From: Georgenia sp. SYP-B2076
GTDB taxonomy: Bacteria > Actinomycetota > Actinomycetes > Actinomycetales > Actinomycetaceae
DNA: 64,000 nt
Direction: 5' to 3'
NCBI RefSeq assembly: GCF_003991205.1
Contig: NZ_RXOZ01000032.1
Span: 223,819 to 287,818, forward strand
Shown piece after piece: positions 30,577 to 39,473 of this stretch. Both the position numbers and the translations under genes were made by a program. Position 1 is the stretch's first letter; the number at the start of each line of letters is the position of its first letter. Below the pieces are notes generated by a model, which saw nothing but the letters and a program-made list of their open reading frames with translations, had not been told where the DNA came from and ran no database searches.

Positions 30577-31572
30577 ATGAGCGCACCGGCGACGCAGCTG
30601 CGACTGACCCAGTACGCCGCCGGTGGCGGCTGCGCGTGCAAGGTGCCCCCCGGGGAGCTGGAACGGGTGCTCGCCGGCCTGCCGGCCGGTCGCGCCGGCG
30701 AGGAGCTGCTCGTCGGCCTCGAGAACGGCGACGACGCCGCCGCGGTGCGGATCGACGGCTCGCGCGCCGTCGTCGTCACCGCCGACTTCTTCACCCCCGT
30801 CGTCGACGACCCGTACGACTGGGGCCGGATCGCGGCCGCCAACGCGCTCTCCGACGTCTACGCCATGGGCGGCACGCCCCTCGTCGCCGTCAACCTGCTC
30901 TCGTGGCCGCGGCAGAAGATCCCGTTCGACGTCGCCGCGGAGGTGCTGCGCGGCGGCGCGGACGTGTGCGCCCAGGCGGAGACGTTCCTCGCCGGCGGGC
31001 ACAGCGTGGACGACCCCGAGCCGAAGTACGGGATGGCCGTCACGGGCCTGGCGGACCCGTCGCGGCTGCTGCGCAACGACGCCGGGGCCGCCGGTGTGCC
31101 CCTCACCCTGACGAAGCCCCTGGGCCTGGGGATGCTCAACAACCGGCACAAGGCCACCGGGGAGGTCTTCGAGGAGGCCGTCGCCCTGATGACGACCCTG
31201 AACCGGGACGCGTCCCGGGCGGCGCTGGCGGCGGGCGCGGTGTGCGCCACCGACGTCACCGGCTTCGGGCTGCTCGGGCACCTGTTCAAGATGTGCCGCG
31301 CCAGCGGCGTCTCCGCCGTCCTCGACCCGGCGGCGGTGCCCTATCTCGACGGCGCCCGCGAGGCGCTGGCGGCCGGCTTCGTCCCCGGCGGCAGCCGCCG
31401 CAACCTCGACTGGGTGCGCCCCCACGTCGCCGCCGGCGTCGGCGAGGACGAGCTGGTGCTGCTCGCGGACGCCCAGACCTCGGGCGGGCTGCTGGTGGCC
31501 GGGGAGGTCCCCGGGTATCCCGTGATCGGGGAGCTGGTCCCCGCCGGCGACGCCGCCATCCGGGTGGCGTGA
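30577..31572 (+). CDS. selD: Selenide, water dikinase (selenophosphate synthase) SelD
   Basis: A 331-residue enzyme making selenophosphate from selenide and ATP for SelA. The active-site block is YAAGGGCACKVPP, with Cys19 at the Cys/Sec position and Lys22; this copy uses cysteine, not selenocysteine. ENGDDAAAV, VTADFFTPVVDDPYDWGRIA and ANALSDVYAMGGTPL carry the metal-ATP aspartates. ATDVTGFGLLGH and AQTSGGLLVA complete the AIRS-type fold. ATG 30577 is leaderless; an in-frame upstream ATG at 30535 is rejected because it would overlap the promoter. It is followed by fdhA with its own -10. Confidence 0.95.
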   Translation: MSAPATQLRLTQYAAGGGCACKVPPGELERVLAGLPAGRAGEELLVGLENGDDAAAVRIDGSRAVVVTADFFTPVVDDPYDWGRIAAANALSDVYAMGGTPLVAVNLLSWPRQKIPFDVAAEVLRGGADVCAQAETFLAGGHSVDDPEPKYGMAVTGLADPSRLLRNDAGAAGVPLTLTKPLGLGMLNNRHKATGEVFEEAVALMTTLNRDASRAALAAGAVCATDVTGFGLLGHLFKMCRASGVSAVLDPAAVPYLDGAREALAAGFVPGGSRRNLDWVRPHVAAGVGEDELVLLADAQTSGGLLVAGEVPGYPVIGELVPAGDAAIRVA

Positions 31573-31599
31573 CCGGGTGCGCCCCGCCGGGGCGTTCGC

Positions 31600-31605
31600 T
31601 ACGGT
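31600..31605 (+). promoter_or_regulatory. -10 element of the fdh operon
   Basis: TACGGT lies 24 bases ahead of ATG 31630, leaving a short leader that contains the ribosome site GAGGAGG. No clear -35 is seen. Confidence 0.4.
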
Positions 31606-31629
31606 GCTCGCGTAGGTGAGGAGGCCGCC

Positions 31630-34600
31630 ATGGTGTCGCGGAAGACGTTCCTGTCCTGGCCCGTCGTGCGCCAGCTCACGGGCCCCGACCCCCTCGGGCG
31701 CGGCCCGGCGGTCCGGTCCGAGCGCACCGAGCAGCTCACCGCGCGCACGGAGACGGCGGACCGCGTGGCCCGCAGCGTCTGCCCCTACTGCGCCGTCGGC
31801 TGCGGGCAGCGGGTCTACGTCAAGGACGAGAAGGTCATCCAGATCGAGGGCGACCCGGACAGCCCGATCTCCCGCGGGCGGCTGTGCCCCAAGGGCTCGG
31901 CGAGCAAGAACCTCGTCACCAGCTCCATGCGCCAGACCAAGGTCCGCTACCGCCGGCCCTACGGCACCGACTGGGAGGACCTCGACCTCGACGTCGCGAT
32001 GGACATGATCGCGGACCGGGTCGTGCGCGCCCGCAACGACACCTGGCAGGACCTCGACGAGAAGGGCCGCATCGTCCGGCGCACCATGGGCATCGCGAGC
32101 CTGGGCGGCGCGACGCTGGACAACGAGGAGAACTACCTCATCAAGAAGCTCTTCACCGCCCTCGGGGCGCTGCAGATCGAGAACCAGGCGCGCATTTGAC
32201 ACTCCTCCACGGTCCCCGGTCTGGGGACCAGCTTCGGTCGCGGCGGCGCCACCGGCTTCCAGCAGGATCTCGCCAACGCTGACTGCATCATCATCCAGGG
32301 CTCGAACATGGCGGAGGCCCATCCCGTCGGGTTCCAGTGGGTGATGGAGGCGAAGGCGCGCGGCGCCAAGGTCATCCACGTCGACCCCCGCTTCACCCGC
32401 ACCAGCGCGGTGGCCGACATGTTCGTCCCGCTGCGCGTGGGCACCGACATCGTGTTCCTCGGCGCGATCATCAACCACGTGCTGAGCAACGGCCTGGACT
32501 TCCGCGAGTACGTCACGGCCTACACGAACGCCGCGACGATCGTCAGCGAGGACTACCGCGACACCGAGGACCTGGACGGGCTGTTCTCCGGCTTCGACCG
32601 GGACCACCGGACCTACGACGTCTCCAGCTGGCAGTACGCCGGGCAGGAGGCGGGCGGCGAGGAGGAGGAGACGCAGGCGATGAGGCGGGCGACCGCCGGG
32701 CCGCTGCAGCACGAGACGCACGGCATCCAGGTGGAGGGAGAGCCGCAGCGCGACGAGACCCTGCAGCACCCGCGGTGCGTCTACCAGATCCTGAGGCGGC
32801 ACTTCGCGCGCTACACCCCCGAGATGGTGGAGGAGGCGTGCGGCGTCTCCCGGGAGGTCTTCGCGCAGGTGTGCGACGCGTGGGTGTCCAACTCCGGGCG
32901 GGAGCGCACCACGGCGCTGGTCTACAGCGTCGGCTGGACCCAGCACAGCGTGGGCGTCCAGTACATCCGCACCGGCGCGATCCTCCAGCTGCTGCTTGGC
33001 AACATGGGCCGGCCCGGCGGCGGCATCATGGCGCTGCGCGGGCACGCATCCATCCAGGGCTCGACCGACATCCCGACCCTGTTCAACCTGCTGCCGGGCT
33101 ACCTGCCGATGCCCAACGCCGAGGAGCACACCTCGCTTCAGGCCTGGGTCGACACCGTCCGCCACCCCGGCGCGAAGGGCTTCTGGGCGAACGCCGGCGC
33201 GTACGGCGTCAACCTCCTCAAGGCGTACTGGGGCGACGCCGCGAGGGCGGAGAACGACTACTGCTACGACTACCTGCCCCGGATGACCGGCGACCACGGC
33301 ACCTACCGCACCACGCTCGACATGATCGACGGCAAGGTCAAGGGCTACTTCCTGCTCGGGCAGAACCCCGCCGTCGGCTCGGCCCACGGCCGCGCCCAGC
33401 GCCTCGGCATGGCCAACCTCGACTGGCTGGTGGTCCGCGACCTCTTCGAGATCGAGAGCGCCACCTTCTGGAAGAACTCACCCGAGGTCGAGACCGGCGA
33501 GATCGTCCCCGAGGAGTGCCGCACGGAGGTCTTCCTCCTCCCGGCCGCGTCCTACGTGGAGAAGGAGGGCACGTTCACCCAGACCCAGCGGATGCTGCAG
33601 TGGCGGGAGAAGGCCGTGGAGCCGCCGGGCGACTGCCGCTCGGAGCTGTGGTTCTTCTACCACCTCGGCCGTCTCATCAGGGAGCGGCTGGCGGGCTCGA
33701 CGGCGGAGCGGGACCGGCCCGTCCTCGACCTGGCCTGGGACTACCCCACGCACGGCGAGCACACCGAGCCCAGCGCCGGGGCCGTGCTGATGGAGATCAA
33801 CGGCTACGAGATCGCGACCGGCCGCCCGCTGTCCTCCTACACGGAGATGAAGGACGACGGCTCGACGCTCGGCGGCTGCTGGATCTACACCGGCGTGTTC
33901 AAGGACGGCGTCAACCAGGCGGCCCGCCGCAAGCCCGGGTCGGAGCAGTCCTGGGTCGCCCCGGAGTGGGGCTGGGCGTGGCCGGCGAACCGCCGGATGC
34001 TCTACAACCGGGCCTCGGCCGACCGTGAGGGGCGGCCGTGGAGCGAGCGCAAGGCCTACGTGTGGTGGGACGAGGACGCCGGGCAGTGGACCGGGCACGA
34101 CGTCGCGGACTTCGAGCTGAACAAGCCGCCCTCGTACACCCCGCCGGAGGGCGCCAGCGGGGTCGAGGCCATCGCCGGCGACGACGCGTTCATCATGCAG
34201 GGCGACGGCAAGGGCGCCCTGTACGTCCCCGGCGGGCTCATCGACGGGCCGATGCCCACCCACTACGAGCCGGTGGAGTCCCCGTTCCGCAACCCGCTCT
34301 ACGGCCAGCAGGCCAACCCCACGCGGGTGGAGTACCGCCGCGACGACAACCCGATGAACCCGAGCCCGCCCGAGGAGCGCAGCGACGTCTTCCCGTACGT
34401 GTTCACCACGAGCCGGCTCACCGAGCACCACACGGCGGGCGGGATGAGCCGGTACCTGGAGTACCTCTCCGAGCTCCAGCCCGCGATGTTCGTCGAGGTC
34501 TCCCCCGAGCTGGCCGAGGAGCGCGGCCTCGAGCACATGGGCTGGTGCCACGTGGTCACGGCCCGGGCGGCCGTGGAGGGCCAGGTCCTGGTCACCGAGC

Positions 34601-35037
34601 GGCTCGCCCCGCTGCGCGTCGAGGGCCGCACCGTGCACCAGGTGTGGCTGCCGTACCACTTCGGCAGCGGCGGGCTGGTGCGCGGCGACTCCGCCAACGA
34701 CCTGCTCGGCATCTCCCTGGACCCCAACGTCCTGATCCAGGAGAGCAAGGTCGGCACCTGCGACGTCCGGCCCGGCCGCCGCCCCAGCGGGCCGGCGCTG
34801 CTCGAGTACGTGGCCGGCTACCGGCACCGCGCCAGGATCGACGGCGCCCGCCCGGGGCCCGTGGTCACGGCCGCACCGACCGGGCCGGCCGGTGGCGGGC
34901 CGGGCGGCGGCGGGGCGGGCGGCGCGGCCAGTGGCGGGGCCGCCCGGCGGGACGTCACGGCGCAGGACGCCGGCCAGGAACCGGGCGCCGACGCAGACCG
35001 GACCACCGACGAGGACGGAGCCGACGATGGTCGGTAG
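31630..35037 (+). CDS. fdhA: Selenocysteine-containing formate dehydrogenase, catalytic subunit (Sec at in-frame TGA 32197-32199)
   Basis: An 1135-residue molybdopterin enzyme read through a TGA at codon 190. Residues 51-88 bind a [4Fe-4S] cluster (CPYCAVGC, then RGRLCPKG). Upstream of the TGA stands ENQARI, and downstream the frame continues HSSTVPGLGTSFGRGGATGF. This is exactly the formate-dehydrogenase active-site context, with Sec as the Mo/W ligand. The middle has GNMGRPGGGIMALRGHASIQ, and the C-terminal cofactor domain has TSRLTEHHTAGGMSRYLEYL. The last 60 residues are Gly/Ala-rich. No twin-arginine signal is present, so the enzyme should face the cytoplasm. It oxidises formate to CO2 with FdhB and the NrfD-like subunit. 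No fdhD is in the window. Confidence 0.95.
32200..32240 (+). promoter_or_regulatory. SECIS element of fdhA
   Basis: GGTCCCC (32211-32217) and GGGGACC (32223-32229) form a perfect 7-bp stem closed by the loop GGTCT (32218-32222). The stem starts 11 bases after the TGA selenocysteine codon. The Escherichia coli fdhF and fdnG SECIS hairpins carry the same GGUCU apical sequence at a similar distance. This hairpin is what SelB would bind. Confidence 0.9.
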
Positions 35038-36004
35038 GAACAGCCTGTTCGGGCCGGTGGATCCGGCGGCGGAGAGCGGCTACCGGGACCCGCCGCCCCG
35101 CAAGGGGTTCTTCACGGACACCAGCGTCTGCATCGGCTGCAAGGCGTGCGAGGTCGCCTGCAAGGAGTGGAACGAGGTCCCGGGTGACGGGTTCGACCTG
35201 CTCGGGATGTCCTTCGACAACACCGGGGCGCTGAGCGCCAACACGTGGCGGCACGTCGCCTTCATCGAGCAGCCGAAGCCGCTCGGCCGCCAGCAGTCGG
35301 GCGTCGGGCGCGCCAGGGTGGACCTGGGCATGCCGACGGTGGGGCTGCCCGCCGTCGCTGGCGCCACGGGGAGCCCGACGGCGCCCGCGGCGGCCCCGTC
35401 CGGCGACACCGAGGGGCAGCCGGACTTCCGCTGGCTGATGTCCTCCGACGTCTGCAAGCACTGCACCCATGCCGCCTGCCTGGACGTCTGCCCCACCGGG
35501 TCGCTGTTCCGCACGGAGTTCGGCACCGTCGTCGTCCAGCCGGACATCTGCAACGGGTGCGGCTACTGCGTGCCGGCCTGCCCGTACGGCGTCATCGAGC
35601 GGCGCAACGGCCCGGAGGGCGCCAAGAACGTCGGCATCGCCCAGAAGTGCACCCTCTGCTACGACCGCCTCGGCGCGGGCATGGAGCCCGCGTGCGCGAA
35701 GGCCTGCCCCACCGACTCCATCCAGTTCGGGGACCTCGACGAGCTCCGTGAGCGGGCCCGCGCGCGGGCCGCGACGCTCCGCGCGGACGGCGTGGCGGAC
35801 GCCCGGCTCTACGGCGACGACCCGGCCGACGGCGTCGGCGGCGCCGGCGCGTTCTTCCTGCTCCTCGACGAGCCGGAGGTCTACGGCCTGCCGCCCGACC
35901 CGGTGGTCACCACCAGGGACCTGCCCCGGATGTTCAACCGCGCGACGACGGCCGCCGGGGTGCTCCTGGCCGGCGCGGCCCTGGCCTTCCTGGGGAAGAA
36001 GTGA
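35027..36004 (+). CDS. fdhB: Formate dehydrogenase iron-sulfur subunit
   Basis: A 325-residue electron-transfer subunit with four [4Fe-4S] sites: CIGCKACEVACKEWN (about residue 35), CKHCTHAACLDVCP, CNGCGYCVPACPYG, and CTLCYDRL with CAKACPT. Between the first and second site is an insertion of some 40 residues rich in Gly/Pro/Ala (near residue 95-135). The C-terminus has one hydrophobic segment (ATTAAGVLLAGAALAFLGKK), a possible membrane anchor as in FdnH. ATG 35027 overlaps the fdhA stop by eleven bases. It carries electrons from FdhA to the membrane subunit. Confidence 0.95.
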   Translation: MVGRNSLFGPVDPAAESGYRDPPPRKGFFTDTSVCIGCKACEVACKEWNEVPGDGFDLLGMSFDNTGALSANTWRHVAFIEQPKPLGRQQSGVGRARVDLGMPTVGLPAVAGATGSPTAPAAAPSGDTEGQPDFRWLMSSDVCKHCTHAACLDVCPTGSLFRTEFGTVVVQPDICNGCGYCVPACPYGVIERRNGPEGAKNVGIAQKCTLCYDRLGAGMEPACAKACPTDSIQFGDLDELRERARARAATLRADGVADARLYGDDPADGVGGAGAFFLLLDEPEVYGLPPDPVVTTRDLPRMFNRATTAAGVLLAGAALAFLGKK

Positions 36005-37182
36005 CCGCGCCGGACGGCGGCCGCGGGCCGGCGGGGCCCGGCCGGCACGACCACGGGCCGGCGGGCCGACGGGATGCCGGGTCACCCGGGTCACCCGGCG
36101 GCCCAGACCACGGACCGGCGAGACCCGATCGGCCCAACCACGGGCCGGCGGGCCGGCGCGGCACCGGGCCGGGGCGCGGCACCGGGCCGCGGGGCGGTCG
36201 CCGTGGCGGTGGCGACCGGTCGATGGTGCCCGAGGCGGAGTTCACCTCCTACTACGGCCGGCCGGTGGTCCGCCCGTCCCCGTGGGAGGCGGACATCCCG
36301 GCGTACATCTTCGCCGGGGGCCTCGCGGCCGGGTCGTCGCTGCTGGCCGCGGGGGCGGACCTCACCGGCCGGCCGGCGCTGCGCCGGGCGGGCCGCCTCG
36401 GCGCGATCGGCGCGCTGACGTTCAGCTTCGCCGCGCTGGTCCACGACCTGGGCAGGCCGGAGCGGTTCCTGAACATGCTGCGCACCGCGAAGCTCACGTC
36501 CCCGATGTCGGTGGGGACCTGGATCCTGTCCCTGTACGGGCCGTTCGCCGGGCTTGCCGCGGCCGCGGAGGGCGCCCTGCTGCTGCCGCCCGGGCTGAGG
36601 CGCGGGCCGCTGGCGGTCCTGCCCCGGCTGGGCCGGGCTGCGGGCGTCGTCGCCGGGATCACGGCCCCGCCGGTGGCCGCCTACACCGCGGTCCTGCTGG
36701 CCGACACCGCCACCCCCTCCTGGCACGAGGCGTACCGGGAGCTCCCGTTCGTCTTCACGGCCTCGGCGGCCGCGGCGTCGGGTGGCCTCGGGATGCTCGC
36801 CGCCCCGGTGAGCCAGGCGGGCCCGGCCCGGCGGTTCGCGCTCGGCGGCGCGGTGGTGGAGCTGCTTGCCGAGCGGCGGATGGAACACTCCATGGGCCTC
36901 GCGGCCGAGCCGCTCCACCAGGGCAGGGGCGGGTCGCTCCTGCGGGCGGCCAAGCTGCTCACCGTCACGGGGGCGGCGGGCTCGCTGCTCGCGGGTCGCA
37001 GCCGCGCGGTGGCCGCCGTCTCCGGGGTGGCGCTTCTCGCGGGCTCGGCGTGCACGAGGTTCGCGATCTTCGAGGCGGGTCAGGAGTCGGCGCGGGACCC
37101 GAAGTACACGGTCGTGCCGCAGCGGGAACGCCTGGCGCGCGACGCGCGTGCCGGGGCGGTCCAGGGCGGCGGCGCGGACTGA
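36001..37182 (+). CDS. NrfD/PsrC-type membrane subunit of formate dehydrogenase
   Basis: A 393-residue protein starting at GTG 36001 (GTGA overlap with fdhB). The first 73 residues are a Gly/Pro/Arg/His/Asp-rich low-complexity tail with repeated HGPAGRR-like words. An internal ATG (MVPEAEFTSYYG) at about residue 75 would give the usual family start. From there about eight membrane helices follow, with the NrfD marks WEADIPAYIFAGGLAAGSSL, VHDLGRPERFLNMLRTAKL and SPMSVGTWILSLYG. It would anchor FdhAB and reduce menaquinone. It is not the cytochrome b556 type (FdnI) and no heme-ligand pattern is seen. Which start is used is uncertain. Confidence 0.85.
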   Translation: MTAPDGGRGPAGPGRHDHGPAGRRDAGSPGSPGGPDHGPARPDRPNHGPAGRRGTGPGRGTGPRGGRRGGGDRSMVPEAEFTSYYGRPVVRPSPWEADIPAYIFAGGLAAGSSLLAAGADLTGRPALRRAGRLGAIGALTFSFAALVHDLGRPERFLNMLRTAKLTSPMSVGTWILSLYGPFAGLAAAAEGALLLPPGLRRGPLAVLPRLGRAAGVVAGITAPPVAAYTAVLLADTATPSWHEAYRELPFVFTASAAAASGGLGMLAAPVSQAGPARRFALGGAVVELLAERRMEHSMGLAAEPLHQGRGGSLLRAAKLLTVTGAAGSLLAGRSRAVAAVSGVALLAGSACTRFAIFEAGQESARDPKYTVVPQRERLARDARAGAVQGGGAD

Positions 37183-37231
37183 GCGGGTGTTGGCGCCGCC
37201 GTGGGCCGAGCGGTCCGTGGGCCGAGCGGGC

Positions 37232-37678
37232 TCAGCCCCCCGTCTTCTCCCGGACCTGCCGCTTGATCCGCCCGAGCATCCCCGCCATGCCGCGCAGCCG
37301 CAGCGGGCTGACGGCCTCCCCCAGACCGAGGCGGTTGTAGACGTCACCGGGCACGTCCAGCACCTCGCGGGCGCTGAGCCCGTCCAGGCCCTCGTGGAGG
37401 ATCCCCGCGAAGCCGCGCGTGGTGGGCGCCTCCGGCGGGGCCGAGAAGAACAGGTGCACCGTCGCGTCGTCGGCCGGGCCGTCGACCTCGGTGACGAGGA
37501 AGATCGGGGACTGGCACTCCGGGACGGGCTCGAGCAGCTCGGGGTGGTCGGCGTAGCGCTCGGGCAGGCCGGGCAGCGCCTGGCTGAACTCCAGCAGCAT
37601 CTGGAGCCGGTCGGGCACGGTCACGGCGTTGAAGTCCCGGGCGATGGCGTCGAAGGCCTGCGGCAGGCGCTCGCTCAT
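37232..37678 (-). CDS. sufE: SufE-family cysteine desulfurase-associated sulfur acceptor
   Basis: A 148-residue SufE-like protein. The acceptor cysteine is in [11 protein letters not shown] at about residue 55. [20 protein letters not shown] is the second family block, and [20 protein letters not shown] the C-terminal helix. SufE takes persulfide sulfur from a desulfurase for Fe-S assembly. The start ATG overlaps the stop of the upstream rhodanese (ATGA), a pairing conserved in actinobacteria. The suf cluster itself is not nearby. Confidence 0.92.
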   Translation of the reverse strand: MSERLPQAFDAIARDFNAVTVPDRLQMLLEFSQALPGLPERYADHPELLEPVPECQSPIFLVTEVDGPADDATVHLFFSAPPEAPTTRGFAGILHEGLDGLSAREVLDVPGDVYNRLGLGEAVSPLRLRGMAGMLGRIKRQVREKTGG

Positions 37679-38574
37679 CGGGCGGGCACCTCCCCCGGCT
37701 CCTCCCCGCGCGCGATCGGGACGCGCACGGCGTTGCCCCACTCCGTCCAGGACCCGTCGTAGTTGCGGACGTCGCTGAAGCCCAGCAGGTGCGCGAGCAC
37801 GAACCACGAGTGGCTGGACCGCTCGCCGATCCGGCAGTAGGCGATCACCGGCTGCGCCGGGTCGAGGCCCTGCTCCTGCTCGTAGATGACCGCGAGGTCG
37901 TCGCGGGCCTTGAACGTGCCGTCCTCGTTGGCGGCGCGGCTCCACGGCACGGACAGCGCGCCGGGGATGTGGCCGCCGCGCATGGCGCCCTCCTGCGGGT
38001 AGTCCACCATGTGCGTGCGCTCCCCGGTGTACTCGGGCAGGGAGCGGACGTCGACGAGCTGGCCGCCGAGGAAGTCGAGGACGTCGTCCTTGTACGCCCG
38101 GACCGGGGCGTCGTCGCGGGCGACGACCGGGTACTCGGCGGGCGCGACGTCGGGCACCACCGTGGTCATCTCGCGCCCCTCGGCCTGCCACTTGGCGCGG
38201 CCGCCGTCGAGCAGGCGCACGTCGGGGTGGCCGAAGAGCGTGAACACCCACATCGCGTAGGAGGCCCACCAGTTGCTCTTGTCGCCGTAGATCACCACGG
38301 TGGTGTCCCGCCCGATGCCCTTACGGGACATGAGGGCCGCGAACGCCTCGCCGTCGACGTAGTCCCGTGTCACGGGGTCGTTGAGGTCCAGGTGCCAGTC
38401 GACCTTCAGCGCGCCCGGGATGTGCCCGACCTCGTACAGGAGCACGTCCTCGTCGCTCTCCACGACGGCGAGGCCGGGCTCGCCGAGGTGCTCGGCCAGC
38501 CACGTGGTGCTCACGAGCCGCTCGGGGTGGGCGTAGGGGGCGAACTTCGGGTCGTCGTCGTAGGGCAGAGCCAT
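37675..38574 (-). CDS. Two-domain sulfurtransferase (thiosulfate/3-mercaptopyruvate type rhodanese)
   Basis: A 299-residue tandem rhodanese. The N-terminal domain is inactive ([36 protein letters not shown] with Asp where Cys would be). The C-terminal domain has the active loop [20 protein letters not shown], with Cys at about residue 247 and the RIGERSS loop. SLPEYTGER and [15 protein letters not shown] are family-typical. It transfers sulfane sulfur from thiosulfate or mercaptopyruvate. Coupling to sufE by a four-base overlap suggests it feeds or accompanies SufE. Confidence 0.93.
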   Translation of the reverse strand: MALPYDDDPKFAPYAHPERLVSTTWLAEHLGEPGLAVVESDEDVLLYEVGHIPGALKVDWHLDLNDPVTRDYVDGEAFAALMSRKGIGRDTTVVIYGDKSNWWASYAMWVFTLFGHPDVRLLDGGRAKWQAEGREMTTVVPDVAPAEYPVVARDDAPVRAYKDDVLDFLGGQLVDVRSLPEYTGERTHMVDYPQEGAMRGGHIPGALSVPWSRAANEDGTFKARDDLAVIYEQEQGLDPAQPVIAYCRIGERSSHSWFVLAHLLGFSDVRNYDGSWTEWGNAVRVPIARGEEPGEVPAR

Positions 38575-38742
38575 CTGAGCGTTCCTCCGGGTCAGGGTGC
38601 GGCGTCCAGTCTCTCACCGGGGCCGACATCACCGAGGGCCACCGCGGCGGGCCCTCGCGAAAGAGAACCGGGCGGGGCCCGCGGGCATTCCACGACGTCC
38701 ATCACGCGGGCTCGGCGGGACAGGCCGCGGAGGACGGCCGTC

Positions 38743-39048
38743 TCAGCGGGGCAGGCCCTTGCCGCCGAGGACGGCCAGCCCGGCCTGGTCGGACATCCCC
38801 GCGATGAGCGGCCGCGCCGCCCGGATGAGCGCCCGGACGTCCGCCGGCTCCAGCGAGGCGTCATGCGCGGCCTTGTCGGCCCAGACCTCCCAGACCCACA
38901 CCGCCTCAGGCTCGTCCGACGTGCTCACGACGTAGTGGAGGCAGCCGGGGTCCCGCGTCAGGGCCTCGGCGGCCTGCAGGAGAAGGTCGACCAGCTCCTC
39001 GCGCCTGCCGGCCTGGGCGGTGAGCTTCCCGATGAGCCCGTAGGTCAT
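38743..39048 (-). CDS. Putative quinol monooxygenase (ABM domain)
   Basis: A 101-residue protein with the antibiotic-biosynthesis-monooxygenase ferredoxin-like fold. It begins TYGLIGKLTAQAGRREELVD. The middle has DPGCLHYVVSTSDEPEAVWVWEVW, with the typical Y-V-V-S strand and EVW. DKAAHDASLEPADVRALI matches the H-x-x-S/T helix. Such proteins (YgiN-like) act as dimers on quinols or as oxidative-stress proteins. It has no operon partner. The substrate is unknown. Confidence 0.85.
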   Translation of the reverse strand: MTYGLIGKLTAQAGRREELVDLLLQAAEALTRDPGCLHYVVSTSDEPEAVWVWEVWADKAAHDASLEPADVRALIRAARPLIAGMSDQAGLAVLGGKGLPR

Positions 39049-39148
39049 GTGCGCACCCTAGCCATCGACGGCGGCCCGGCCCCGTTCCTGCGCGGCACTC
39101 CGCGGGAGATCGCCCGCGTGCGGGGCAGGCGCGTGCGTACGCGAGAAT

Positions 39149-39355
39149 GTGGAGGTGGACGAAGAGACCGAGACGCGCCCCCCGCTCAGCGCCGCACTGA
39201 CCGGATCGGAGCTGCGGTGCTGGTCCTGGCGGAAGGGCGAGCTGGTGTCCCTCGCCCAGCAGGTCGGGGTGTCGACGGAGGGCAGCAAGCCAGAGCTGAC
39301 CGCCCGCCTGGTCGCCGCACTTGATGCCGCTGCGCAGGTGCGCGCCGAGGTCTAG
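39149..39355 (+). CDS. Small SAP-like domain protein
   Basis: A 68-residue protein starting with GTG at 39149; a second GTG two codons later is possible. The body LRCWSWRKGELVSLAQQVGV followed by STEGSKPELTARLVAALD resembles a SAP (SAF-A/B, Acinus, PIAS) helix-extended-helix motif, a DNA-binding module. The genes on both sides are unrelated. The start has no ribosome site, and GAGAAT (39143-39148) upstream may be a -10 of a leaderless message. The function is unknown; binding to DNA is an inference from the motif. Confidence 0.65.
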   Translation: MEVDEETETRPPLSAALTGSELRCWSWRKGELVSLAQQVGVSTEGSKPELTARLVAALDAAAQVRAEV

Positions 39356-39473
39356 CCCCCCGCCCGCACGTCGAGCCGGCCGTCGGGCCGCGCCACCGGA
39401 CCTCCCGGGCGGCGGGACGCGCCGGGCCGTGTGACGCTGGGGATCCTCACGCAGGAGCTACCCCGAGGCGGCG

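Noticed and set aside
32197..32199. Nonsense mutation breaking fdhA into two genes
   Set aside because: The frame continues with perfect formate-dehydrogenase sequence, the TGA is at the known Sec position, a SECIS hairpin follows, and the full Sec machinery lies next door.
30076..33387. A 1103-residue minus-strand frame over selD and fdhA
   Set aside because: It is an artefact of high GC with few stops. The composition is Arg/Ala/Gly/Val-rich and lies antisense to well-identified genes.
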